From Sulfitobacter sp. 20_GPM-1509m (GTDB taxonomy: Bacteria > Pseudomonadota > Alphaproteobacteria > Rhodobacterales > Rhodobacteraceae): DNA of 64,000 nucleotides. The translations under genes and the position numbers were made by a program. The stretch covers positions 441,681 to 505,680 of the forward strand of contig NZ_KK211144.1 of assembly GCF_000620505.1 (NCBI RefSeq), read 5' to 3'. The notes beneath the pieces are model-generated. The model was not told the DNA's origin, did not search any database, and saw nothing but the letters and a program-made list of their open reading frames with translations. Below are positions 16,318-24,975 of the stretch, piece by piece (position 1 is the first letter of the stretch; each line of letters opens with the position of its first letter).

Positions 16318-19300
16318 ATGAAATCAAGCCGTTCAACCGCCCCGCTCGGAACGCTTTTTGCAACCTTGTTGCTCTGTGCCGCCGCGTTGGCGGGCAATTA
16401 TTTCGAACTTTCCATCTCGTTTTCGGTGTCGTTCATTTTCGGATCGGTCGCTGCATTGCTGGGCTTGCAGTTTCTGGGCCTGCTGCCCGGTATGACCGTG
16501 GCGGTGGTTGCCGGGATTTACACTTGGTTCCATTGGGGCCACCCCTATGCGCTGCTGGTGATGTGCCTGGAAATCCTGTGCGTTTCCCTGACCCTGCGGC
16601 GTGTCAACAACCTGGTGCTGGCGGATGCAGCCTTTTGGCTGATCGTGGGTGGCCCCCTGGTCACCTTGCTGTACTGGGGTGCGCTGGATCTGTCCTTTGA
16701 CTCGGCAGTGATGATTGCGCTCAAACAATCGGCCAATGGCGTCATGAACGCCTCGATTGCGACGTTCATCGTGGTCGGGCTGGCGCTTGGCCCGGTTGGT
16801 CGCTTTTTCCCAAGGCTCAGCGTGTCCTACACCGGCGTGGTCTTTGCGGTGCTGATGTTCCTTGTCACGGTGGTCGGGGCTGTGCTGATCGTGCTGACCA
16901 GCCGAGACATGCTCGCGACGGAAAAGCAGAAGATGTCGGACAGGCTGCAACTGGTGTTGCTGCTGACCAGGGAGGAACTGCTGGACACCGAGGCGCGTGA
17001 CACGGGCATCGCGGACCTGCAGGCCGCATTGGACCGCTCGGCGGACAAGGTCGATGCGCTGATCGACACCGCGTCCGGGATCTCGGTTTGCATTCTGGAT
17101 GCCCAGGGCAACCTGCTTGCCAAGCATGGCGAGATATACACCGTGCCGGGGGTGACGGTCGATACGCAGATCGAAATACAGCAATGGGAACCGCCGGGCG
17201 ATATGCCTGCGTTGCAACGGACTGCGGCCAGCCGCTATGTCAGGTTTCTGCCGCTGGAGCTGGGCGGCACGTCATATGTGATCGCCGCCGAAAGCGCTGT
17301 GGCGCCCCTGGTGGCGAAGCTGACCCAGAGCAGCCGCAACCATATCCTGGCATTGGCGATGATCATGCTGGCGTCCACCGTGCTGGTGCAGTTGCTCAGC
17401 ATGGTGACGACCCGCACGATCCGAAATCTCGCGCAGTTGAGCGCCAAGGTCAGCCAGGCGATTTCCGCAGGTGACCAGAACCCTCCGACCTTTCCCAAAA
17501 GCAATATCCAGGAATACGAGATGCTCTCGACCTCGCTGCGGGAGATGAGTGCGCAGATCGCCCGCGACTTTACGGTGCTTTCGGACGTCAAAGACACGCT
17601 GGAGCATCGCGTGCGCCTGCGCACCTCGCAGTTGAAACGGTTGTCGCAGGTTGCCAGCCAGACCACCAACGGCGTGATCATCACCGATGTGCGCGGACGC
17701 ACCGAATGGATCAACGAAGGCCTTACGCGCATGTCCGGCTTTACGCTGGACCAGGTGAAGGGCAAGACGCCTGCGAGTTTCCTGCACGGTCCGAAAACCA
17801 GCGCGGAAACGATTGCACAGATGAACGCCGCGCTGGCACGGGAGGAAAATTTCGAAGCTGAAATCCTGCACTACACCCGCACCGGGCAAGAGTTCTGGAC
17901 CGAAGCCTCGTGCAGTGCCCTGCATGATGACCGGGGGCGGATCACCGGGTATATGGCCGTGCTGACGGATGTGACCGAGTTGAAGCAGAACGCGGCCAAG
18001 CTGGAACGTACGCTGGAGCGGCTGGCGCTGGCGCTGGACGTCGGTCACATCGGCATCTGGGAGTGGAACATCGAGACGAACGAGACCTTTTGGGACACCA
18101 CCGTCTATGACATCTTTGGTATTGCACCGGGCACAACGATCACTGCCGATGTCTGGAAAAGCGTCGTGCATGCCGACGATGTGGCGCGCAACGACCAGTT
18201 GCTGGAACGGGCGTTGAACACGCGGGACCATGTGCTGGACGATGAATACCGCATCCACCACAAGACCCGGGGCGAACGGATTGTCAAAGCCGTGTCCAGA
18301 GTGGTCTTTGACGATCAGGGCCGCGCCACACGGATCACCGGCATCAACTTTGACGTGACCGAGGACAGGCAGACCGCAATCGAAATCCGCGAGCTGGCCG
18401 AGCACACCGAAACCGTGCTGGACAACATCGTTGATGGCATCATCACAATTGATCTTCAGGGGGAAATCCTGTCGTTCAATGCCGCCGCCGAAACCATCTT
18501 CGGCTATCACGAATCCGAAGTGGCCGGGCAGCATTTCAGTGTGCTGCTGCAGGGCGGCAAGACCCCGCATCTGGCAGGGCTGATTGAAGAATACCGGACG
18601 ATGAACCCGTCCGAGAGGCGGGTGGCCCGCGAGATTCAGGGGCGGCGCAAGTCGGGCGCGGACTTTCCGCTGGAGTTTGCCTTTGCCGAAATCCGGCGCG
18701 ACGGGCAAAAGGTCTTTGTCGGCATCGCCCGCGACATCACCGAACGCAAACGGGTGGAACGGATGACCAAGGAGTTCATCTCGACCATCAATCACGAATT
18801 GCGCACGCCACTGACCTCTATTCAGGGATCGCTGAAGCTGATCGACAGCGGCATGATCGGGGCGCTGCCTGACAAGGTGAAAAAGATGGTGTCGGTGTCC
18901 TTGCGCAACAGCGACCGGCTGCGCAGCCTGATTGACGATATGCTGGACATCGACCGGATGCTGTCGGGCAAGATGCGCTTCGATATGGGCACCCACGCGC
19001 TGCAGCCGCTGCTGGAGCAGGTGATTTCCGACAATCAGGGCTATGCCGGAAACCACGGCATCGGGCTGGTGCTGGCCAGCGCCGTGCCGGATGTCCAGAT
19101 CTCGGTCGACAAGGGTCGGTTCGTGCAGATCATGTCGAACTTTATCTCCAACGCGATCAAGTTTTCGGCCCCCGATGGCAAGGTCACGGTCGATGTGGTG
19201 GGCACCGGGACCGACGTGACCGTGCATGTCATCGACGAAGGCTGCGGCATCCCCGAGGCGCTGCACGAGCAGATTTTCGAACAGTTCTTCCGCGTGGATT

Positions 19301-19461
19301 CCTCTGATTCCAGCAGCATTGGCGGCACGGGTCTGGGCCTGTCGATAGCCAAGGCGCTGGCCGAGCAGATGAACGCCACCGTGGGCCTGTCGTCGGTCGT
19401 GGGAGAAGGCAGCGATTTCTGGATCAGGGTGCCGCTTGAGGGCAATTCCCCGACACGGTGA
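16318..19461 (+). CDS. Large membrane sensor histidine kinase with three PAS domains
   Basis: Orphan kinase of 1047 aa. The N-terminal 200 residues hold about seven hydrophobic helices in a sensor domain I do not recognise. An extracytoplasmic stretch follows, ending in a further TM about 337-362. A coiled-coil-like linker (about 365-450) precedes PAS domains at about 448-560 (GVIITDVRGRTEWINEGL), 570-690 (GHIGIWEWNIETNETFW, PAS_3-like) and 695-810 (DGIITIDLQGEILSFNAAAE). The HisKA H-box is FISTINHELRTPL (His near 826), with an HATPase domain ending GGTGLGLSIAKALAEQM. There is no receiver domain and no adjacent response regulator, so its partner is elsewhere. The ribosome site is weak. Confidence 0.9.
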   Translation: MKSSRSTAPLGTLFATLLLCAAALAGNYFELSISFSVSFIFGSVAALLGLQFLGLLPGMTVAVVAGIYTWFHWGHPYALLVMCLEILCVSLTLRRVNNLVLADAAFWLIVGGPLVTLLYWGALDLSFDSAVMIALKQSANGVMNASIATFIVVGLALGPVGRFFPRLSVSYTGVVFAVLMFLVTVVGAVLIVLTSRDMLATEKQKMSDRLQLVLLLTREELLDTEARDTGIADLQAALDRSADKVDALIDTASGISVCILDAQGNLLAKHGEIYTVPGVTVDTQIEIQQWEPPGDMPALQRTAASRYVRFLPLELGGTSYVIAAESAVAPLVAKLTQSSRNHILALAMIMLASTVLVQLLSMVTTRTIRNLAQLSAKVSQAISAGDQNPPTFPKSNIQEYEMLSTSLREMSAQIARDFTVLSDVKDTLEHRVRLRTSQLKRLSQVASQTTNGVIITDVRGRTEWINEGLTRMSGFTLDQVKGKTPASFLHGPKTSAETIAQMNAALAREENFEAEILHYTRTGQEFWTEASCSALHDDRGRITGYMAVLTDVTELKQNAAKLERTLERLALALDVGHIGIWEWNIETNETFWDTTVYDIFGIAPGTTITADVWKSVVHADDVARNDQLLERALNTRDHVLDDEYRIHHKTRGERIVKAVSRVVFDDQGRATRITGINFDVTEDRQTAIEIRELAEHTETVLDNIVDGIITIDLQGEILSFNAAAETIFGYHESEVAGQHFSVLLQGGKTPHLAGLIEEYRTMNPSERRVAREIQGRRKSGADFPLEFAFAEIRRDGQKVFVGIARDITERKRVERMTKEFISTINHELRTPLTSIQGSLKLIDSGMIGALPDKVKKMVSVSLRNSDRLRSLIDDMLDIDRMLSGKMRFDMGTHALQPLLEQVISDNQGYAGNHGIGLVLASAVPDVQISVDKGRFVQIMSNFISNAIKFSAPDGKVTVDVVGTGTDVTVHVIDEGCGIPEALHEQIFEQFFRVDSSDSSSIGGTGLGLSIAKALAEQMNATVGLSSVVGEGSDFWIRVPLEGNSPTR

Positions 19462-19664
19462 ATATTATTTGACGGCACTCGAATTCCACTTGAAGATGCA
19501 TATATCAAAGGCACGACCACGTGACGCGCCAACGCGATCACGCCGCGACACCACTCGAACAGATCAGATTGCATCGCTGGCCTTTTGACAGGCAGGCGAT
19601 GATCGACCGCAGCCAGGCCTTTGCCATTGTGGCACCGGATCGCTGCATTTTGGGAGGACATTCC

Positions 19665-19802
19665 ATGGCCAAAGGCAACAACAGCAAGCGCGGCAACAAA
19701 GAAACCAAGAAACCCAAGCAGGAAAAGCCCAAGGTTCTGGCGACCGCCAATTCGTTGACAGGCAAGAACGACCTGTCGATCGGGGGCAAGAAGCCCAAGT
19801 AA
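19665..19802 (+). CDS. Conserved small basic protein, 45 aa
   Basis: Lys-rich 45-residue protein (MAKGNNSKRGNKETKK... ending GGKKPK) with KPKVLATANS in the middle. I recall similar short proteins from other proteobacteria, of unknown function. I chose the ATG at 19665 because GGGAGGA sits 8 bp upstream. A longer frame from 19521 has no such support. It is followed at once by a strong hairpin. The high charge suggests nucleic-acid or ribosome association, but that is a guess. Confidence 0.75.
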   Translation: MAKGNNSKRGNKETKKPKQEKPKVLATANSLTGKNDLSIGGKKPK

Positions 19803-19813
19803 CGCCCCTCCCC

Positions 19814-19838
19814 GGACCCCTTCACGTGGAAGGGGTCC
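19814..19838 (+). terminator. Hairpin after the 45-aa protein gene
   Basis: Perfect 10-bp stem GGACCCCTTC / GAAGGGGTCC with a 5-base loop, 11 bp after the stop. The run of T that follows is poor (CATCCGTCTGTC), so termination may be weak or need a factor. Confidence 0.55.
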
Positions 19839-19917
19839 CATCCGTCTGTCACCTGCGTATTGTGCAGGGCCGCGCATTCGGGCAGGCTGGAATGCGGATC
19901 AGGTCAAAGGGTTGGGG

Positions 19918-20616
19918 ATGCCGGAAATCAGTGCAAGCGGGATTGCCCTTGGCCTTCTGGCCGTGATCCTGTCCCGTTATGTGCCGGTGCGCCGCGACCC
20001 GTCGCGCCCGATGCCCTTCTGGGCCTCTGTGCTGGTCGGGTGCCTTTCGGCCTATGCCGGCCCGCCTGTTTTCGACCTTGTCGCGGACCTGTGGCGCAAG
20101 ATGTCCTTCCTGCCCGAAATCACCGAAGGCATGGTGTTCCTGGGCCTGTTCATGGCCGTTTTCCTGCAATTCGTGGTCGAGCGAAAAGACCGCCCGCGCC
20201 GCATCCCCGTCTGGGCGGTGGTGGTGATTTCGGTGGCCACAGCCTTTGCCCTGCCGCCGCTGATCTACCGTTTGACCGGGTCCTATTCGGCGCTTGCGCT
20301 GCGGGCGGATGTGAACCAGTGCGCCCGAGGGATGCAAGGCGAGACAGAGCCCCGCCGCGTCAGCAACGCCTGTGATTTTCCGATTGTGGTCGGCCTGTGC
20401 GCACCGGGCGAAGAGAACCCTGCCCCTTGCGCGCAAACTGTGGCTTTGGCGCCGGGCGAAACGGCCAGCCTTGATCCCGACGGGGCGAGCCTGGCCTATG
20501 CGCCGGGCAACCGTGACGGCCTGTCCGTGGTCGCCTGTCGGCCGCCCAACCGCCCCTCGCGGATGATGAACCAGACCAACAAATATTACGTCGGCGTGTG
20601 CCTGCCCGCACTGTGA
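19918..20616 (+). CDS. Hypothetical membrane protein with cysteine-rich C-terminal domain
   Basis: Unrecognised 232-aa protein. Four hydrophobic stretches occupy residues about 1-120 (ISASGIALGLLAVILS, FWASVLVGCLSAY, GMVFLGLFMAVFLQF, WAVVVISVATAFALPPLIY). A hydrophilic C-terminal domain follows with five cysteines (QCARG, NACDF, GLCAPG, PCAQT, VACRPP) plus a last one in VGVCLP. The even number and pattern suggest a disulfide-bonded periplasmic domain. ATG 19918 is chosen. A TTG lies two codons upstream. It is convergent with the glycosyltransferase gene, ending 10 bp from that gene's stop. Confidence 0.65.
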   Translation: MPEISASGIALGLLAVILSRYVPVRRDPSRPMPFWASVLVGCLSAYAGPPVFDLVADLWRKMSFLPEITEGMVFLGLFMAVFLQFVVERKDRPRRIPVWAVVVISVATAFALPPLIYRLTGSYSALALRADVNQCARGMQGETEPRRVSNACDFPIVVGLCAPGEENPAPCAQTVALAPGETASLDPDGASLAYAPGNRDGLSVVACRPPNRPSRMMNQTNKYYVGVCLPAL

Positions 20617-20626
20617 ACAGACGCGC

Positions 20627-22345
20627 TCAGGCGGTCGCGGCGATGGTGTGCAGCACCTTGCTGAGCTCGGGCGGCGTTGCGCCGTCGTTGCTGTTCCAAT
20701 AGGCGGGCGTGGCCTTGTAGGGCAGCCGCACATGCGCCTGTATCTGCGTCGAGGCGACATAGCCCGGCAACAGGCACAGGTTTTGCGGCACCTCATCGGC
20801 GGGCGTCTGCGCAATATAGGCCGCGGTCGCGCGTGAGATCAGCCCGGGGCCTGTCTTGGCCCAGGTGTTATCATTCTCGCGCGCCAGCAGGGAGGCGCGC
20901 GCCATGTCAACGGCAATCTGCAACAGCGGGTGACCGGGGCGCGCCATCATCAGGTTGTTGGCGATCGAGCCGATCACTGGCTCGCGGAACAGCACCATGC
21001 CGCGCCCCAGCGTCCGCAAGGCGTCGAGATCGCCGACCAGCATGTCATCGGCATCGGTATAGATGCCCCCATCCGCCAGCAGCAGGCAGAGCCGCAGGAA
21101 GTCGCATTCCTCGGCCACGTTGTTGGCCATGCGAAAGGCCCTTACGTGGTCCGCGTCAAAGCGGTCCCTGAGAAAGGCGATGGCGGCCGCCTTGTCGTAG
21201 CGATGATAGGTGTAATCCGGCAGGTCCTGCCAGCTTTGCATGACCGCCGCGACCTCGGGCGGGATCGTTGCCGTGTCCCAATACTGCAGGATGCGGCGCG
21301 GAATGTCTGGCGCGCTGTCCGGTGGCGCATCGGTCGACAGCGTGTTTTGCCAGCGGTCCAGCGCCAGTTTGGCCGGGTGGAAGAACACCCGTTCCAAGGC
21401 CTCAGACATATCCGGGGCAAGTCCGTCATTCGACCGCAGGAACAATTGCGCCTCGTTCAGCAGTGCGCCGATGTGGGTGGCGCGAAACTTGGAATTGGCA
21501 CCACCCCCCCGCCCCATCCCGGTCGAGACCACACGCGCCAGCGCGTCGGCTGCGTCAATCTGGCCCCGCCCCAGTTTCAGGCGCATCATCTGGAACGGGT
21601 TCAGCAACGCGGCACCGATGTCGCCGGCCTGGGCAATCAGCGCGTCGGCCTCTTCCAGACGGTTGCTTTCCAGCAGGATGTGCAGGCGCATCCGCAGCAC
21701 CCGCGCGCTGAGCGGGTCGGCAGAGGCGGCCAGAAGGTCCAGCGCCTGTTGCGGCGCGCCGAAACGCTGGTACGCGGTGGTCAGCAGCGCCAGAAAGCGG
21801 AACGAATTGGGCCAGCGGCGGCGGCAAAAGCCCAGATATCGCAGGACGGTTTTGCGTTTGCCCGCCTGAAACAGAACCTCGACCAGATCGGCAGCCTCGT
21901 TCGGGGCACGCATCTTGACCCGCGCCGCACGGGCACGGGTCAGCGCCACGTCGGGGCCGTCCAGCAGCAGATCGCTTTGCAAGCGGAACCGCGCAATCTC
22001 GTTTTCGGGCAGATGCGATTCCAGCCAGCGGCGCACCCTGGCCAACAGGTCTGCATCGGCAGCGGTGTGCGCCAGTTTGACCGCATAGATCGCGAGCGGC
22101 AGCAAAACCGTGTCACGCGTGGTGGCCTGCGCAAATGCAGCGGCGGCCAGTTTGAAATCGCGGTTCTTTTCCGCCACCTGCATCAGCCGCAACAGTTGCG
22201 GCGAGGACCAGTGGTCAAGACGCTGCGTGGCCTTTTCCAGCACGGCCTGTGCGCGGTCGGACTGGTCAAGTTTCAGGGCAAGGTCGCAGTATCTGAGCAC
22301 GATATCCGGGTCGACAGCACGCGGGCTTGGGGTTGGTCTGTCCAT
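20627..22345 (-). CDS. TPR protein with C-terminal GT32-type glycosyltransferase domain
   Basis: 572-aa protein in two parts. Residues 1 to about 340 are helical repeats of TPR type (repeated alpha pairs, e.g. LALKLDQSDRAQAVLEKA). From about 350 the sequence turns into a glycosyltransferase family 32/capsular polysaccharide-type fold: PRRILQYWDTATIPPEVAAVM, then ECDFLRLCLLLADGGIYTDADDML, which contains the DxD metal/sugar-nucleotide motif (DAD), and later NNLMMARPGHPLL. The start ATG overlaps the stop of the upstream TPR gene (TAATG), so the two are translationally coupled. It probably adds a sugar to a surface or protein acceptor. The acceptor is unknown. Confidence 0.82.
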   Translation of the reverse strand: MDRPTPSPRAVDPDIVLRYCDLALKLDQSDRAQAVLEKATQRLDHWSSPQLLRLMQVAEKNRDFKLAAAAFAQATTRDTVLLPLAIYAVKLAHTAADADLLARVRRWLESHLPENEIARFRLQSDLLLDGPDVALTRARAARVKMRAPNEAADLVEVLFQAGKRKTVLRYLGFCRRRWPNSFRFLALLTTAYQRFGAPQQALDLLAASADPLSARVLRMRLHILLESNRLEEADALIAQAGDIGAALLNPFQMMRLKLGRGQIDAADALARVVSTGMGRGGGANSKFRATHIGALLNEAQLFLRSNDGLAPDMSEALERVFFHPAKLALDRWQNTLSTDAPPDSAPDIPRRILQYWDTATIPPEVAAVMQSWQDLPDYTYHRYDKAAAIAFLRDRFDADHVRAFRMANNVAEECDFLRLCLLLADGGIYTDADDMLVGDLDALRTLGRGMVLFREPVIGSIANNLMMARPGHPLLQIAVDMARASLLARENDNTWAKTGPGLISRATAAYIAQTPADEVPQNLCLLPGYVASTQIQAHVRLPYKATPAYWNSNDGATPPELSKVLHTIAATA

Positions 22346-23568
22346 TAATCGGCCGTCTGGATGTGGTGTTCCAGCAGGGTCATCGCCGACTTCAGGTCAC
22401 CGCGCGCCTCGGCCAGTTCGGCCAGCCCCAGTATGGCCTGGGCGTTCGTGGGATCAGACCGCAGGATATCGTCAAAGATTGCCTCTGCCTGGACAACTTC
22501 TCCGGCGTCGAGCGCGGCACGCGCGGCTTGCAGGTGAACCGGCGAGGCGGCGGGCGCCTCTGACCGCAGGCCGGACAGGACGGTAAAGGCGTCCGCCGGT
22601 TGCCCTGATTGCAGCAGGATCTGTCCCTTGCGGCGCAGAATCTCGGGGTCCTGCGCCCCCAGCCGCGACAATGCCTGATCGCAAGCCGCCAGCCCTGCGT
22701 CCATGTCGCCGGCCAGCAACGCCATTTCGATCTGCGCGGTCAGGGCACCGCGGTGCGACGGGGACCGTTTGAGGATCTCGGAGTAAAGTGATGCCGCCTC
22801 ATCGGTGCGCCCTGCCGCGCGCTGTGCGGCGGCGAGTGCGAACTGAACCGTCGCACTGCGCGGGTCGCGGTGCAGCAGGGTCTGCAATATCCCGATGGCG
22901 TCATCGGTGCGTCCGATCCGTTGCAGGGCATTGGCCAGCTTTTGCTGCAGGGCACTGTTTCCGGCGAGCTGCTCCAGCCCCAGTTCGCACCGTGCAATCG
23001 CTAGCGGCGGGTCGCCCAGGGCCAGCGCCACGTCGGCGCGTCCGATCCATGCGGCTTCGGATTTGGGTTGTTTTGCCAGAACCTGGCCAAAGAGACGGTC
23101 GGCGCCGTCAAAATCCCTGACTGCCATCAGACCACGCGCGACGGCGATCTTTTGGTGTTGCGTGGTTGTGGGATCAGCGGCCAGCGTGCGCAAGACCTCC
23201 TGCGCCTCTGCCATGTCCCCCAGCCTGCGCAAAACGGTGGCCTGCTTCAACAGCAATGCCGGATCGGCATGCATCACGGTAAGCGCCGCCGCAATATGGG
23301 ACAAGGCCGCCTGAAGGTCACCCGCAGCCACACTGGCATCGACCCGCCCGATCAAGGCAGGCTGAAACGCGGGCGCGGTCGCCAGCACCGCATCATAAAG
23401 CGGGATCGCCTGAGCGTGCGCGCCAAGGCTACGCAGCGCCGCGACGACGCCCATGCGCACAGGGTTGTCGGATACATCCAGCCTGTGCGGTGCCACAAGA
23501 AGATCACGCGCCGCGACCAGATGCGATTTCAGCGCGGTGTTGCGGTCTGTGGAGTTGCCATCGGCCAT
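22345..23568 (-). CDS. Tetratricopeptide repeat protein
   Basis: 407-aa all-helical protein made of about ten TPR units of 34 residues, for example LLKQATVLRRLGDMAEAQEVLRTLAADP and ALQQKLANALQRIGRTDDAIGILQTLLHRDP. No signal peptide or catalytic domain is seen. The ATG at 23568 is chosen. The frame extends further upstream without a better site. Its stop overlaps the start of the glycosyltransferase (TAATG). A role as scaffold or acceptor-recognition partner for that enzyme is inferred. Confidence 0.8.
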   Translation of the reverse strand: MADGNSTDRNTALKSHLVAARDLLVAPHRLDVSDNPVRMGVVAALRSLGAHAQAIPLYDAVLATAPAFQPALIGRVDASVAAGDLQAALSHIAAALTVMHADPALLLKQATVLRRLGDMAEAQEVLRTLAADPTTTQHQKIAVARGLMAVRDFDGADRLFGQVLAKQPKSEAAWIGRADVALALGDPPLAIARCELGLEQLAGNSALQQKLANALQRIGRTDDAIGILQTLLHRDPRSATVQFALAAAQRAAGRTDEAASLYSEILKRSPSHRGALTAQIEMALLAGDMDAGLAACDQALSRLGAQDPEILRRKGQILLQSGQPADAFTVLSGLRSEAPAASPVHLQAARAALDAGEVVQAEAIFDDILRSDPTNAQAILGLAELAEARGDLKSAMTLLEHHIQTAD

Positions 23569-23678
23569 GGATCGAGAACCTGAGAGGAAAGCGGGAATGC
23601 CATCTTGCCCCCGGACGCTTTCAGTTTCGCGGCGCAGACTCAACCCCGCGCATGCAGTGTGCGCGTGGTTTTGGTCAC

Positions 23679-23713
23679 AAAAAAGCCCGGACCACGGGGG
23701 AGCAGTCCGGGCC
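23679..23713 (-). terminator. Intrinsic terminator after the Hint-domain gene
   Basis: On the minus strand GCCCGGAC - 12-base loop - GTCCGGGC is followed by six T. It is centred about 40 bp after the stop at 23736, separating this gene from the TPR-glycosyltransferase pair. Confidence 0.85.
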
Positions 23714-23735
23714 TGTCGATCTGGCGGTGGTCAGA

Positions 23736-24605
23736 TCATGCGACCTGACGCGCATCCAGCCAAGCGCGGATTGCTGGCGGCAAAAGGCGCGCTGCGGACA
23801 CGCGTGGGCGGTCCATTTCCGTGATGGGTTGCTCGTCGCCGTAGAGGTCCAGATACTCTTGATAATTGTCAAAAGACTGGCGGGCCACGTAATCGACGAA
23901 TGTTTCAGAGGCGGCACCGTTGGCAAGGATCGCATCGTGATTGGCTGTCTCGATGTGATAAACGGTAAAGTGGGTGTCCAGTTCGGCGGGCGCTACAAAG
24001 CGGATGCTGGTGCCGTTGACCAGAGCCGAGGCGTTGATGATCAGATCATTCAGGATCATGCCGTGGTCCGCCGTGACGACCAGATCACGTGTGGGGACAT
24101 TGTCGCCCAACGCGCCTGCAGCGATCTTCACCGGCTCGTTGCGCTTGGCCAGACCGAACATCGGCATGATGGTGCGGTGACCGACCCATTTCACACGGGT
24201 TTCGGCGCCATCTGCCGTGATCAGACAATCACCGATCTGCAGGTCCTGAACGGCGACTTCACCAGCGGATGTGGCGATCATCGTGTCCTTGGCAAAGCAT
24301 GGTACAGAGTAGGTATCACCCGAGTTCAGCGCCAGCGACGCGGGAGTGCTCACGGGGTCTTGTGTCATAAAAACAGTCACGAAATCCGGAAAGTCACTGT
24401 ATTCAAAGACTGGCCAGGTCACACCGTCGATCACCATGGTGCCGATATAAGAGATCGGAAAACCGCCCGCCGTGGTGGTGTCACCCAGCTCGAAAGTTGT
24501 ATCCGCATCACCATCGTCGAGATTGAAAGGACCGTCCTGAACAGACGGGGCTTGTGCATCTGTTTTAGAATAGGTGATTGACTTGGTTGCCGTAAAACTT
24601 GCCAT
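23736..24605 (-). CDS. Hint (Hedgehog/intein) domain protein
   Basis: 289-aa protein. Residues 1-100 form a beta-rich, acidic N-terminal region without a classical signal peptide. The Hint domain begins at Cys103 (PCFAKDTMIATSAGEVAV), followed by VQDLQIGDCLIT, and the block-B-like TADHGMIL. The C-terminal part (residues about 210-289) lacks the His-Asn-Cys splice junction, so protein splicing is not expected. The domain may do self-cleavage or simply serve as a fold. Proteins of this layout (Hint_2 type) are frequent in Rhodobacterales, often secreted by type I systems. No function is established to my knowledge. ATG 24605 has AGGA about 11 bp upstream. A strong terminator follows. Confidence 0.85.
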   Translation of the reverse strand: MASFTATKSITYSKTDAQAPSVQDGPFNLDDGDADTTFELGDTTTAGGFPISYIGTMVIDGVTWPVFEYSDFPDFVTVFMTQDPVSTPASLALNSGDTYSVPCFAKDTMIATSAGEVAVQDLQIGDCLITADGAETRVKWVGHRTIMPMFGLAKRNEPVKIAAGALGDNVPTRDLVVTADHGMILNDLIINASALVNGTSIRFVAPAELDTHFTVYHIETANHDAILANGAASETFVDYVARQSFDNYQEYLDLYGDEQPITEMDRPRVSAARLLPPAIRAWLDARQVA

Positions 24606-24975
24606 TTTTGGGTATATCCTAATGCATGTCGTGAGATCGGTCGGCGCAATGTCGCATTGCCGTCGAAATCTGGTTGCACAGTTCCCTGACTGGTTCAAGT
24701 TATTTGGGCACATCACATACGTGCGTTCTGGGGAGAGTTTCCCAAGAACGCAGGTTTTTCTAAAAAGCTTTAAAAACGCCGATACAGTTTAATTTCCCAG
24801 CGAAAGTCGGCACATGTCGCATGCCTTTGCGTCCCGCCGTTAAATCAGGTTCTCTGATTTCCGCATGGCTTAAACATCCATTCACATTCCCGACTTGATG
24901 ATAGGCGGGTGAAGGCTTGGGCTGTGTCGTTTGACTTACTTTGGCCTGATTGTGCGTTTGATGTGTGAAAGAGTT
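24606..24975. other. Non-coding region of 370 bp upstream of the Hint gene
   Basis: Both flanking genes run leftward. The region is unusually A+T rich for this genome (TAAAAAGCTTTAAAAA around 24760-24776). It holds two hairpins: the orphan one at 24722-24757 and a perfect 7-bp repeat AAATCAG/CTGATTT at 24842-24860. The promoter for the Hint gene must lie here. I saw no open frame worth calling. Confidence 0.5.
24722..24757 (+). other. Orphan terminator-like hairpin, possible small-RNA end
   Basis: TGCGTTCTGGGG (24722-24733) pairs with CCCAAGAACGCA (24741-24752), with one mismatch. GG and five T follow on the plus strand. No plus-strand gene precedes it. On the minus strand no T-run follows the stem. 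It may end an unannotated plus-strand small RNA, or be an operator for the Hint gene. Confidence 0.4.

Noticed and set aside
17272-19266. 664-codon minus-strand frame opposite the PAS kinase
   Set aside because: Shadow of the kinase gene. It has no ribosome site or protein family resemblance.
23736-24605. Intein or selfish splicing element in the Hint protein
   Set aside because: The N-terminal Cys and the TADH block are present, but there is no C-terminal His-Asn plus nucleophile junction and no homing-endonuclease domain, so splicing is not supported.
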